NCBI RefSeq assembly: GCF_032854445.1
Contig: NC_088305.1
Coordinates: 22,546,955-22,610,954 of the forward strand
Reading direction: 5' to 3'
DNA length: 64,000 nucleotides
Source of the DNA: Liolophura sinensis
Taxonomy: Eukaryota > Mollusca > Polyplacophora > Chitonida > Chitonidae
The first letter of the stretch is position 1, and each line of letters starts with the position of its first letter. The translations under genes were made by a program, and so were the position numbers. The notes under the pieces were generated by a model that had not been told where the DNA came from, did no database searches, and saw only the letters and a list, made by a program, of their open reading frames with translations. This document shows, one piece after another, positions 1 to 12,130 of this stretch.

Positions 1-1439
1 TTTGTGCGCAAAATGATTGATACGCTTACTGGGACGGCTTGTAGTGGTCTTAACAGACAGAAGAACTTGATATATATGAGTTTAACAGTGTTGCAACACT
101 TCAGTACTTCACCAACAACGTTGACATCTCTTCACAAATGTAGTATATACAGCATGCACTACATGAAACATAGAGAATAACTAAACACGTGTGCATTGTA
201 AAACTCAAGTGGCATAAATATATCCAAATTACCCTACATGTGTATTTCTACCCGCATGCGCATGACACAAATTGATACAAATAGCTCACCGAGTATGATT
301 GCCTGTCATAAAACGAAACCCTTTTCATCGTGTCCGACTGTAACTGGAAATTGTATATGCTGTAGTTTCACAACATTTTCGTGTATTTACATTATGAAAT
401 AGGTTGATGTATTAGGGTACGTTTATTTGATGAATCATCAATTTGACCTCGTTTATATTTGACATATAGTCCAAATCGCCTACATGATCGTTAACAATTG
501 CTCAGTGGCCATAACGGTGAGTGTACCTTCTACGTTGTATATTACATTTTAAACTTATTAAATGCGTAATTAAATCTTGTCAAAATCAATTTTAATTATA
601 CCTTTAGAATCAGACATTGTTGCTTTGGAAATTAGCTTTTGTGGCTTTGGAAACGGCCATGATAGCTTTGGAACGGATCATCGCAGCTTTTGAATCGGCT
701 ATATAATCGGCCAATGTACATTTGAAATCGGCTATTGTACCTCGGAATCGAACAATATAGGGGGAGACCAGGGTAAGGTGAGCCAATTTTTACAAAATGT
801 AATTAGAAATACACAATATTCCATTTTATCAACTACAAACTTTGCTAATTTAAGTGACATTTTACAATGCATACATATTACATTATATGTTAAAGTTAAC
901 TTGAAAAGTTTTGTATTAGATGCCAAACAGAAAATGTTGGCTTTGTGGATCATCTTACCCTGTGAATGGGGTAAGTTGATCCATGGCGTGGGGGTAAGTT
1001 GAGCTGCCACATAAAGAAGCAAGCATCCTTTACCTATCATTAAATCAGCTGTTTTATTTCAGCAATGCTACATTTACTAAACTACAAGTATTTCTGTTTG
1101 ATTCTTTCAGGGTCAGACTAGGCTGGCATTTTAATGCAAAGTTTTTAATGTTGTCAAAACGACATGTAAGCAATAATTATAAAGGAAAGACGTTGAAGAG
1201 CATAGCAGAAAATAAGATTTATAAGCACAAATATTTGATAAAGCGCTTTTAGTTAAACGTGCCTTGTTTATACTGTAGCTTTGGGCAGATCTCTCACGTG
1301 TGGTAGGCTCGGGGAATTTTTGAACAATGTTATCATTTATGAAACAGGTTTCCTGTTGACAAAGAAAATCATGATCATCCACTCATTTGTTTCCAAAAAA
1401 ATACACATTCATAAGCCCCTCTTCCCTTTGCTTATTGAC
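1..1439. other. Intergenic, no gene seen
   Basis: AT-rich sequence without exon-like ORFs. A loose run of 'gctttgga'-type motifs around 620-740 resembles the better organised tandem array at 2370-2750. The motif 'ggggtaagttgatccatg' near 968 recurs near 1979, suggesting remnants of one dispersed repeat. Nothing else is supported. Confidence 0.5.
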
Positions 1440-1790
1440 CAACCTATTTAGCACAGTTGGTAGAGCGCCCGCTTCGCGAGTGGTAGATCCAGGGTCAATC
1501 CTGGGTCGAGTCACACCAAAGACGTTAAAAGAGGAAGTTGTAACTTCCGAAGGGAATAGTGCAACGACTGGTTGACCCCTATCAGTATCATGGCTCGGGC
1601 GGGACGGCTTACTTGCCTTCGGTAAGGCGTCTCAGTGAAGCAGCAGTAGATGAAAGAGCGGTGGAAATCCGTCCTGCAATAAGGAGGCACATTACGTAAT
1701 GATCTAAGGATTCACTCTAAGGTCGTCATATGACTGAAAAATTAAGTACGACGTTTAACCCCAAAAACTCACTCCCTTTGTACTAACCAG
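1440..1790 (+). mobile_element. tRNA-derived SINE, family B
   Basis: The head looks tRNA-like: a box A-like stretch around 'agcacagttggtagagcg' and a box B-like 'gggtcaatcc' about 35 bases later. The body ends near 1725-1770 with 'gtcatatgactgaaaaatt' and 'gtacgacgtttaacccc'. The same tail motif occurs in reverse orientation at 26.73, 43.9 and 55.42 kb, so this is a dispersed family and not a tRNA gene. Short ORFs here are incidental. Confidence 0.75.
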
Positions 1791-2029
1791 GGTTGATCTA
1801 AAATCTGAATGCCTACTCACTCTAAACTCAAGGGATATTTAACTAGGATATTTGTAGACCTATATCACTCACAGCATGAGCCATGTGTGCCTGCAGAAGA
1901 TAAAAATGAAGCTGTTTGAACATGTTCCACAAATAACAGAGATATCAACGTCAAGGTATGTCAACGTTACAGCCTATGGGGTAAGTTGATCCATGATTCA
2001 TCTTCATCCTGTATGGCTCATCATACCGG

Positions 2030-2110
2030 ACCTAATGAATGAATGAACGATTATGGCTTAACGCCACATCAGCAATATTTCAGCCATATCGTGGCCACAT
2101 ACCGGACCTA
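2030..2110 (-). mobile_element. SINE fragment, family C (reverse)
   Basis: The stretch 'ggcttaacgccacatcagc' followed by 'aatatttcagccatatcg' is the reverse complement of the tail seen at 55975-56055. It is a short 3' fragment of a third dispersed repeat family with a 'gtggcgttaaac' tail. Confidence 0.6.
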
Positions 2111-2369
2111 GCCACACAACTACGTTTTTTTTCTGCTAGTTGTAATGCTAAATTAGTAATGCTAAATCAGGAATGCTAAATTAGGAATTCTAAAACAGAT
2201 TTTATATCACAAACCAAATGACTAAAGTATATGGTCTTAGATATGAAATTAGTTCCTAGCTAACTCGCACTTGTCTGTTTACCAGAAGAATACATACCTC
2301 TTTCAACAGAATTCACTATTGGTCACATTTATTTGATATTATTGTTTACTTTCCATGGTGCTACTCTGC

Positions 2370-2750
2370 AACAGCTGTGTAGTCGGCGAATACAGCTTTA
2401 GAGAAGGTCATCCATTGTAATACAGCTTTGGAATCGGCTATTGCAGCTTTGGAATTGGACAATATACGGCTGTGTAGTCGGCGAATACAGCTTCAGAGAA
2501 GGTCATCCATTGTAATACCGCTTTGGAATCGGCTGTTGCATCTTTGAAATTGGATAATAAACGGCTGGGTAGTCGGCGAATACAGCTTTAGAGAAGGTCA
2601 TCCATTGTAATACAGCTTTGGAATCGGCTACTGCAGCTTTGGAATTGGACAGTATACGGCTGGGTAGTCGGCGAATACAGCTTTAGAAAAGGTCAGGCAT
2701 TATAATAAGCTTTGTAATCGGCTAACGGCTTGAAATTGTCCATTATTGTT
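2370..2750. repeat. Tandem repeat, ~94-bp unit, ~4 copies
   Basis: Units begin with 'cggctgtgtagtcggcgaat' or the variant with 'gggtag' at about 2373, 2467, 2561 and 2655, giving a 94-bp period. Each unit contains the sub-motif 'cagctttggaatcggcta' more than once. The last copy is degenerate. No coding signal. Confidence 0.85.
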
Positions 2751-4919
2751 TCCGAACTATCCGCAAAATAATTAAATCGTCCAGGGATCACGTCATATTA
2801 AACAGGAAGGAGGGGAGGTTGATCTGAAATATGCACAGTGAAAAACACAAGGGCTCTTGGCCACGGTAAAGAAATCGTGCCAAACCGATGAATAAGTAAT
2901 TTTGTTTCTACCACGATCAGAAACTGTTTGCATGAGCCCTGTCAACAATCTGTCTGATTGTTATAGTAGCGATCAATGCTGTCAACACAGATAATACCAT
3001 TGGCTTGAATTTTCCTGCAAGGCTGGGGAGTGTCGGAGAGAGCCACATTGATGTCACGCAATCGTATCCCACTGCTCACAGCGACAGACTTTGTTATTCA
3101 CGCTGGAGTAGACCCTGTCATTCTAACCCATTAATCTGATGTTTCTGGCGGCTATGGCGCCAAGTTGAACTTGGCTCAAAGTGTACGTAGTTTAGTATAT
3201 TCACCCTGTAGCTCATATCTAATGAGGTAAAATGGTCTCAAGGCTTGGTGTTACATGTATTTATCGTTTAATATTATTATCTGAGGTTAATACACTTTTT
3301 GTAAGTGTTAAGCTTAATGTTTGTGATATCATTTACTGGCTGAATTGAGGTGGGGGTTATAGTTCTCACGAGTAATGATACGTGTGTTGGCTTTTACACA
3401 AGATTGCTGATGACAGCCAGGGTTATTGGGAGAGGGGTGGAGTGAGGGGGGGAGTACGTGTTCCAACAGAAAAAAATACACTCCCTCGTCAGATATACCC
3501 AACAAAGCTAAGTCACAAAGTAATATAGGTAGAACGGGACCCGGGCTGGAGGCCAGTATACGTTCCACAATGGTCGCTGTCTTAAATGAGCCAGCGTACG
3601 TCTCAATAATGCACGGGTAATACTGGCAGTAAGATGCATTAGACCTTACCAAATTTTTGTGTCAGAATAGCTTTTTAATAGTTTTCACTTTTCATCGTGT
3701 ATACTTGAGGGCGGAATTTTGCACCGCTATAAGATTTGCGTCAGTGGTGGTTAATATAAACATACCATCATTGCATGTACCGTTCAACCTTGCACGTGCG
3801 CTCCACGGATGGAAGTCAAACTCGGCAGGCCTGGTGTCCTCGAGGGATCATTCTGGATTTACGGTAATTGCGAGGAAAAGGTGTTAGATTCATTGGGATG
3901 TGTCCGTTAACAGTATTACGGCGTGTCGGATCTCGTGGAGTATTATGTGTCACGTGTCAGTAGCTGGGGGTCCTAGTGTGCTAACAAATGGGACCCGAGG
4001 AACACGTCCATGAATAATGCATGACTAAGAACAAAGTTGTCGACACCTGACCTATTTCGTGACCGACTTGGGTGCAAGTCTGGTAAGGACTTACCAATGT
4101 ACATATCACGACGAGGAAAGATTCCTGGAACCGTCGATATAAGCAATTTGTCATAGGTTCCTGACGCTATATAAAGTGGAAGACTTTGTATGAAATAGAC
4201 GCAATATACAGAAATATATTATTTCTTTCATATTCCGCCTGCTTCTTCTGATTAGGGTTGTTTCGGAAATCATTCCTGCGATTATTGACAAAGAACGTCC
4301 ATTCCTGGTTTACGAGTGGTATTCGAATGTAGATTACAAAGAATATGAAACGTTGAGTAATCAACTCCAGATGCACATGATGAGAAATATTAAAGCGCTT
4401 TTGTTACATTGAAGAAATGGAACAGCTGCATGGTAATCTGGAAACACATTTTCAGTTGGTATATATTATCTAAAGTATGTCTTACAAAATTAATTTATTT
4501 ATGTACTTAGTTGTTGTTTTAACATTGAAGCCTGTTCACTCTTACGACAGCGGTCAGGATGTGTAGACGGAGGAAACCACCGCCCTTCGCCAGGTATATG
4601 ACAAACGCCATGACCGCCGCAACCAAGATAATGGTATTCTGTTTTAAATAGACAGTTTTCCGTTTTACATGTTGGATATTTTAGTGTATCTGTTTACGTG
4701 TTTATTTCCTGTGGGAAATGTTTCGTAATCGACCATTGTGCTAGTTGCTCTAGCAAGTGTCTCTGGTGTCTAATTCCCCGGGGTGATGATGGGGTTGTAT
4801 GGTACTGAGAAGTGTTGATACGTGTAGGATGTTACGATGAGATCTCGTGGCACAGTGTACAACAAAAGCACGATGCTACTGCATTACGACTTATTTGTTA
4901 AACTGGGGTTTAACTGGCA
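2751..4919. other. Intergenic, no gene seen
   Basis: Several short ORFs on both strands, none with recognisable domains or convincing splice sites. No structured repeat stands out. Confidence 0.45.
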
Positions 4920-4934
4920 CAGGGCATATCACCT

Positions 4935-5220
4935 ATCACTTACTTGACCCCCCACCCTTCGCGATGTATGCCGGACACCCCCCCCCCCCCCCCCCCAACA
5001 CACACACACTTCGCAATGTATGACGGAACAAACCCACCATCCTTCGAGATGTATGACAGACAAACCCACCACTCTTAGCGATGTAGGACGGACAAACCCA
5101 CCACTCTTAGCGATGTATGACGGACAAACCCACCACTCTTAGCGATGTATGACGGACAAACCCACCACTCTTCTCGATGTATGAAGGACAACCCCCTCAA
5201 CCTTCGCGATGTATGACGGA
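4935..5220. repeat. Minisatellite, ~32-33-bp unit, with C-tract
   Basis: Units of the type 'gatgtatgacggacaaaccc' plus 'accactcttagc' repeat every 32-33 bp between about 5040 and 5220. More diverged copies precede them, and a run of about 19 C lies near 4978-4996. The C-tract is followed by an AC-rich stretch. Confidence 0.85.
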
Positions 5221-5499
5221 CAAATCTCTTGACTTAGAGCCCAAGCAGAACGCCCGAATCTTACTATTTTGTCATCGATTTGTATTTTTGTCCACGGAGT
5301 TTTTGATCCCAACGGCCGTATTTAGTCACTTCTACGACAACGCCCCTAAAGCGTATTACTTCCTGTGTTATGTCGTAATCAAACAAAGTGAAATTAATTT
5401 ATCTTATTGGATGTATTTTTTCATGTTTTACGCCGTACGTCAGAAGATATGGACACTGTTTGACGGGGATAAAGATCATATAAGTGGATCATAAAACGG

Positions 5500-5640
5500 G
5501 CAGAACCCGGGGAAACCTGCGACCGTCCGCAGGTTTTGAGGGACCCTCCCATGTATGGCCGGAGAGAGAACCAGCATGAGCTGGACTTGAACTCGCAGAT
5601 CCCACATATCTGTTAGACTCCTGGGTCATTTCTTATATTT
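5500..5640 (-). mobile_element. SINE fragment, family A (reverse)
   Basis: Contains 'cctgcgaccgtccgcaggtt', 'atggccggagagagaacc' and 'agctggacttgaactcgcag'. These are the reverse complement of the body and box B region of the family A SINE at 45.6 and 57.4 kb. The tail is missing. Confidence 0.7.
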
Positions 5641-7639
5641 TATAGTTTACATTACTAAACCAACGGGAACTTGATTTGATGTTAGCACCTTTGTGACCGA
5701 AGACGCTTTGTATTACCGAGCCAAGTTAGACGATTTCGGACGGCCAGATGGGCTCATTTGAATAACCCCTGACCATTGCAGTATCAAACTCGAATGTAAG
5801 TCTCCATGGTTTGGCTGCGTCTTTAAATCGTACTACTCACTGCACATGCGTCAGAAATCTTCACCAATGCCATCTTGAAAACGCCATGTTGAAAAACGCC
5901 AAAGTCACTTGGGTCGCAGTAAGGAGACAGGAAGGGATGTTAGATAAACAAGGGAAGTTACTTTTACTCAATCTTTGTTTATGATAATACTTAACACAGT
6001 AGATACAACACGAACACGTAAAACATTTTATTGACGAATGCTGATTGTATATATATGTGAGCACGAGGACACAAGCAGTGGGATTAAGTCCAAACAAACT
6101 CAACTTACGCATCAGTCAAACAAATAAATAAAACAATTCTGAGTACAGACGTCCTGTGATTACCAGTGGGATCAACAGGCTACGGCCTTGTTACATGACG
6201 GAGCTTTGACGTGCCTAAGCCGATGGAAACAAACACAACCCACATCAGGGGAATGTAGATGTCCCGTGCTGCTCAGCAAGCTTTGAAGTTTGCTGCCTAT
6301 AGAGCTGTCCCCTCAGCGGATGGAAGAGATCTATTCCGGCTGACTGAGTCTGAACGTCCTCGTAACGCACCGGGCACGGATCAAGGCGAGGTGCAACCAG
6401 ACGTGATCGACGTGCTGGAGTCAATGTGTTTACACCGAGCGACACCAGCCTGGTGCTCAATAGAAAACCCTCTACTACTTTCGCCTGTACAATAAATTAT
6501 GAGTCTCTGTGTTCAGTTCGTATTAAATGGAATGTAGATATCGCTGTTCTGTGCAAATTATACCTTGAGACTGAAGCCTTTTAGGTGTGTCACACACAGT
6601 GTGGGCGTACAAGCTATGACAGCCAGATTATTGCCACGCTGTTTGTGTGTTAGATTTGTCTTACTATCAATGTGCAGCTTATGTCAGGACAACTGGTTGA
6701 ATGCGTGTATGAGTTGTAGGCCAGTGAGGACACGCGTTTTAATCCAGGTTTCGGCCGCTAGGCAAAAGATTTGACAATTAGCAGACTACTAGCCTTTCAT
6801 CAGTTTGTTCGTGTGTTTGGCTCCAATTCTCGATGGCTCGTCGGTATCTCACAGTCATGGTACTGTTGTGAAACGGTTGTAACCGTCTACCTCTTTTGGA
6901 ATAGACAGTCCATAAATAAATATTACGATTATACCTCAGTCTTTCAAAAAGACGGTCTATATGGCGTGTTGTTGTTCACTAAATGGCACCAGACACCAGA
7001 CATGACAGCTCTCTTGGATGAAGCACATGAACGTCTAAAAATGGATTCCTTTGGACTACACTGTAAGCGAAGAGATGCTAGTGTCAGCGAAACGGCCCGA
7101 ACAAACTTCCGTAGATTTCTTCGCACGGTATATGGTTATAGCTAGGTTATTACCTCTGATCTCAGCAAACCTTAGCAAACACTGGGCCCCAACAGACATA
7201 AGTACAGCAGGATCCATTCCCGAGATGTCATACTGTCACGTGACTTACCCGCCATGGGAATGTTTTATGCCGCTATTGTTGTGCAATATAGCCAGTATTC
7301 AGGGCGTAATAAAATTTGCAACTATCAGCACTAACAACATTAAATCACATGGGACATCGTTCCGTGGCACCAAAAATGTGCATGGCGATGAAAAAGCAAA
7401 GGGATAAGTGCACAAATAAATAATTAAATAAAAGCATCAATACACTGATACAACCCAAAGGAGATCATCGCGGTTTGTTAGTGTTGTGTTAATATAATGT
7501 ACTGAATATCAATAACTGGGTAATAAACAGCAAACCAATTCGTTGCTCTATTTATAAATATGATGCGATGAAAGCTGAAGAGAATTTTTCGTTTTTGTAA
7601 ATTTGAACAAATCGAGAAAGATTTTGTGATCTATTTATT
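5641..7639. other. No supported gene; GC-richer island at 6245-6500
   Basis: The island at 6245-6500 is open on both strands (plus 78 codons from 6259, minus 71 codons from 6460) and is GC-richer than its surroundings. No family is recognised and no splice sites decide between strands. A 124-codon plus ORF at 6771-7145 is also unrecognised. Either could be an isolated exon or chance. Confidence 0.3.
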
Positions 7640-7995
7640 TACTAATCTAATTTATTGGTGTTTTACGCCATACTCAAGAATACTTCACTTCCACGAGGGG
7701 CCTCCGAGCGGGCTAGTACGCTAGTATAGCGCCATGACCCAGGAGCCACTCACCAATGCGGTCGCTATGAGTTCAGCCCATGTTGGCTTCCCCTCCGGCT
7801 ACATGTGGGAAGGTTTCTCCCGGGTTCTGCCCGGTTTCCTCCCATCATACTACTGGCCGATGTCGTATAAGTGGAATATTCTTGAGTAGCGCGTAAAACA
7901 GCAATCAAGAAAATAAATAAATTCACTTGCACGACGGCCGACAACAATATGACGGAGGGAAACCGGACCCTCCCCAAAGGAAACCCATGATCATC
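7640..7995. mobile_element. Nested family A SINEs with target duplication
   Basis: A reverse-oriented copy starts at about 7650 with 'ttggtgttttacgccatact' and stops at 7690. A forward copy fills 7691-7921, from 'ggggcctccgagcgggctag' to an 'aaataaataa' tail. The reverse copy then resumes at about 7929 with 'gcacgacggccgacaac'. The bases 'ttcactt' occur at 7684-7690 and again at 7922-7928, a clean 7-bp target-site duplication. The younger forward SINE therefore inserted into an older reverse one. Confidence 0.85.
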
Positions 7996-8830
7996 TGAAT
8001 TTTTATGTGATCGAAGTTCATACATTTTAAAGTTAACCCTCCAATGTCTAATGTACACCAGTGCCCCTGAAATTCTGTGTCAAATGGGTGAGCTTGTGTA
8101 TTTTATTTGCTCTAATCTCTTCTTGCACAGATACATGTCGATGTAGCTTGCTTCAAGGTACCTGAAGCAATCTTCGCTGGCTTAGTGCTTTTATGCGTTC
8201 TTTTCGGATCAACTCATTTACCCACTGTCTAACGAATGACGGATTATGTGTTCAAACAACTTCAGCATGCATTGCAGCCATATGGTGCAAGGTGACACAG
8301 ATTATTTATATAGGAGATTCTAATCGAGCTCTCTGTGGTTCAACTTTGGCTTTAAGTCCGGAGGTTTGTCAGTTTTCTGGCAAATAGCGACGATTTACTC
8401 CCGGGAAATTAGTGAATACGACGACCAAAGAAATAAATATTCAATAACACTAGCTATTCAGAAATCGACTTATTGACTTTAAATAAAAAATTTTCATTTT
8501 GTTGATTTTACAGCTATTAAAAACACTGCTGATCGTGGAATTCCGTACACAGTACCGCAGTATCTCTTGAGATAACAGAAGAGTAGGCGCGTGGCCGCGT
8601 GTCTCATCACGGGTGACGTGTCAGATGAATAGATAACGCACATTCCTGTCACACTAAGGCCAGGTGTTGCTCTGTTTGAACCCAGATGGCATTCACAGTC
8701 CACTGAATTGAGATGGCATTCATTCGCGTTGAGGCCGTAAGGGACTCCACGTAACACATAAAGAACAAACTAGGAAGACTGTTGAATCTGGTAGGACATG
8801 CCAAGCGGTGTTTTCGGCTTATTTGATAAA
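7996..8830. other. Intergenic, no gene seen
   Basis: Only short unrecognised ORFs; no repeat structure noted. Confidence 0.45.
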
Positions 8831-9190
8831 ACCATAAATCATACTACTTAAGAGGTTGAACTTTATTTTGTACTAATTGTAATGTCCTTTTGAATTACGG
8901 GCAACTAATAGTCAAGCCAAAAAAAAGGGTCTAGACGTTCAAGTATACCTTCCCGCTGAAAAAGCACTCAGGCGTTATTAGTTGAAAAAGGGTCACTTCA
9001 GAAATTTAGCACCATAAATCATACTACTTAAGAGTTTGAACTTTATTTTGTACTAATTGTAATGTCCTTTTGAATTACGGGCAACTAATAGTCAAGCCAA
9101 AAAAAAGGGTCTAGACGTTCAAGTATACCTTCCCGCTGAAAAAGCACTCAGGCGTTATTAGTTGAAAAAGGGTCACTTCAGAAATTTAGC
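8831..9190. repeat. Near-perfect 180-bp direct duplication
   Basis: Two head-to-tail copies, 8831-9010 and 9011-9190, with an exact 180-bp period. The only difference I see is 'agaggttgaa' in the first versus 'agagtttgaa' in the second. No ORF spans both copies. The similarity implies a very recent duplication or an assembly artefact. Confidence 0.95.
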
Positions 9191-9419
9191 ACGCTCACTG
9201 CTTGTTAACAGGGCAGCCTGTCAAAAAGCTGGGCATCTTATGACTCACGTCATAGGAATATCCAAAACAAGCTTTGAATATTTTCCCTGCCTGGATACAT
9301 ACATAGATAAAAGTTATCAGAAAAAGATATTGTTAAACTTCAACAGTTTCAGTGGGTACGTTTACCGTGTTTTCCAAGAGTCTGGTGTTAGCTTACCTGT
9401 ATCTCATTACAGATTCTAA

Positions 9420-9735
9420 AGATAAACCACAAAATGCCTTTGACATATAAACCACAACTCACTTTGGTATATAAGCCACACATTCCTTTTGATTTAGATT
9501 TCACACATTCTCCTTAATTCATGAGACAACAAATTCAGTGTGATTTATTGGCCCAAAATTCCTTTTGAAATATAAGGCACAAATTCCCTTGGATTTATAT
9601 GCCACAGATTCCCTTTAATTCATAAGGCACAGATTTCTTTTTATTTATAAGCCACAGATTCCCTTTGATTTATAAGTAAAAAATTCCCATTGATTTATAA
9701 GGCACAAATTACCTTTAATTCATAAGACACAATTT
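9420..9735. repeat. Minisatellite, ~35-bp AT-rich unit
   Basis: Repeated phrases of the form 'gccacagattccctttgatt' plus 'tataag' recur roughly every 33-37 bp, with many substitutions. About eight to nine diverged copies. Confidence 0.75.
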
Positions 9736-10819
9736 TCTGATGATCTGCGTTTGTTGTGTTAGAAGAGAAATCGACATTCTATTTATGTAGGATAATTAAA
9801 ACGTCTCCACACCTGAATCTAGCTCAGGCAATTTGAACTGAAGAGGATGGATTAACTGCCGTCATTATGCACATAGACTATTACAACAGTACGACGACCA
9901 TTCCAAGGGACTGGGTCCCGGTTAGACAGAACGAATTAGGTTCGAATTCAAAATGTGTCCTAAAGTTAATAACTGTCATAAAAACATGAAATCCCATTTA
10001 ACGATCACAAATACACATCTCCTGCACCTCATATTACATTTCGTTATGACATAACGTTTGGCAATTGCAATACGAGAGAGGATGTTTCCAGACCGATTTC
10101 ATCAGATTCCTGTAATCAAGGTCTAGTGTTCAAATCCAAGTCTAAACCAAGCTGTCTAAGACCTCTTGTGTTGTTAAATGAGGTGCTTATCATCGGAATC
10201 CTTTTGACCCTAAGTTTGACTGATGTAGATAAAATATTCTGTTAGGTGAGTTGTACACTTACGTATATAGTAAGAAAATAGGTAATTAGAAATCATCATT
10301 TTTTGTTTTTTTATAGTCGGTTATAATTGCTCTCGGTGCACGAATAATCGAATATTTTATCTTATCTTATCTTACTTCACTATATTTGTCGATCGCTTTA
10401 TATCGAGTAACCTTGATTCCTTGCAGAGAGAAGGTTTGGACAGGGAAAGCCGTGCAGTACGTGACATAGTGAAAGTTGCCTTCCTTCGCCACCATTTGTT
10501 AACACTACGCCAGGCATATATAAAGGCCGCAGATGCGCCTGCGTGATCCGTGAATGGGATTCTCTCTGTCAGTTGTATGGACTGACCTCCTGTAATGTTA
10601 TGCGGATTCCCGTTCTATAAAAAGATTGCGTGGAGAACAGAGGGAAGTCGGGATTTTTAGTCTTTGCACATTTCCCTTTTCATAGGCTACTACTGCACTT
10701 GAAGACCTCGAGGTTTGGTGTGGGGTTGGGGTGGAGTAGAAGGGTGTTCGGTGGGTAAAATTGGGTAAAACAGGGATCACTTAAACAGTTTGTTATCTTA
10801 CTTAAACGTTCGATAATTC
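9736..10819. other. Intergenic, no gene seen
   Basis: No convincing exon. A short 'ttatcttatctta' run occurs near 10358. The region leads directly into the large satellite block. Confidence 0.45.
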
Positions 10820-12130
10820 GCTGATTCACCTGGTGGTGATGTGCTAGAGGTGATAATTTTAATGACATGCTGAAGGTAAAAATTTGGAGATGACGTGTTA
10901 GAGATGATACCTTGGTAATGTGTTAAAGATGATAACTTTTGGTGATGTGCTCGAGGTGATAATTTTAATGACATGCTGAAGGTAAAAATTTGGAGATGAC
11001 GTGTTAGAGATGATACCTTGGCAATGTGTTAAAGATGGTTATTCTTGGTGATGTGCTCGAGGTGATAATTTTAATGATACGCTGAAGGTAAAAATTTGGA
11101 GATGACGTGTTAGAGATGGTACCTTGGCAATGTGTTAAAGATGATAATTCTTGGTGATGTGCTCGAGGTGATAATTTTAATGACATGCTGAAGGTAAAAA
11201 TTTGGAGATGACGTGTTAGAGATGACACCTTGGCAATGTGTTAAAGATGATAATTCTTGGTGATGTGCTCGAGGTGATAATTTTAATGATATGCTGAAGG
11301 TAAAAATTTGGAGATGACGTGTTAGAGATGATACCTTGGCAATGTGTTAAAGATGATAATTCTTGGTGATGTGCTCGAGGTGATAATTTTAATGATATGC
11401 TGAAGGTAAAAATTTGGAGATGACGTGTTAGAGATGATACCTTGGCAATGTGGTAAAGATGATAATTCTTGGTGATGTGCTCGAGGTGATAATTTTAATG
11501 ACATGCTGAAGGCAAAAATTTGGAGATGACGTGTTAGAGATGATACCTTGGCAATGTGTTAAAGATGATAATTCTTGGTGATGTGCTTGAGGTGATAATT
11601 TTAATGACATGCTGAAGGTAAAAATTTGGAGATGACGTGTTAGAGATGACACCTTGGTAATGTGTTAAAGATGATAACTTTTGGTGATGTGCTCGAGGTG
11701 ATAATTTTAATGACATGCTGAAGGTAAAAATTTGGAGATGACGTGTTAGAGATGACACCTTGGCAATGTGTTAAAGATGATTATTCTTGGCGATGTGCTC
11801 GAGGTGATAATTTTAATGACATGCTGAAGGTAAAAATTTGGAGGTGACGTGTTAGAGATGATACCTTGGCAATGTGTTAAAGATGATAATTCTTGGTGAT
11901 GTGCTAGAGGTGATAATTTTAATGACATGCTGAAGGTAAAAATTTGGAGATGACGTGTTAGAGATGACACCGTGGCAATGTGTTAAAGATGATAATTCTT
12001 GGTGATGTGCTCGAGGTGATAATTTTAATGACATGCTGAAGGTAAGAATTTGGAGATGACGTGTTAGAGATGACACCTTAGCAATGCGTTAAAGATGATA
12101 ATTCTTGGTGATGTGCTCCAGGTGAATCTT
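10820..12130. repeat. Higher-order tandem array, 106-bp unit, ~12 copies
   Basis: The 106-bp unit divides into four related monomers of 26-27 bp. They start 'gatgtgctcgaggtgataa', 'gacatgctgaaggtaaaaa', 'tgacgtgttagagatgatac' and 'atgtgttaaagatgataatt'. Successive copies are nearly identical, and open minus-strand frames of about 74 codons recur every 106 bp as a by-product. Because 106 is not a multiple of three, the frame rotates from copy to copy, which argues against a repeat protein. The array grades into the 28-bp array on its right. Confidence 0.95.

Noticed and set aside
1440-1520. Possible functional tRNA gene
   Set aside because: Only box A- and box B-like motifs are present, no closed acceptor stem, and the sequence continues into a dispersed SINE body found elsewhere.
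4978-4996. C-tract as regulatory element
   Set aside because: Homopolymer next to a minisatellite; no nearby promoter or gene.
11004-12076. Repeated ~74-codon minus ORFs starting 'MSSLTRHLQIFTFSMSLKLS'
   Set aside because: By-products of the 106-bp satellite; the frame shifts from copy to copy and no gene context exists.
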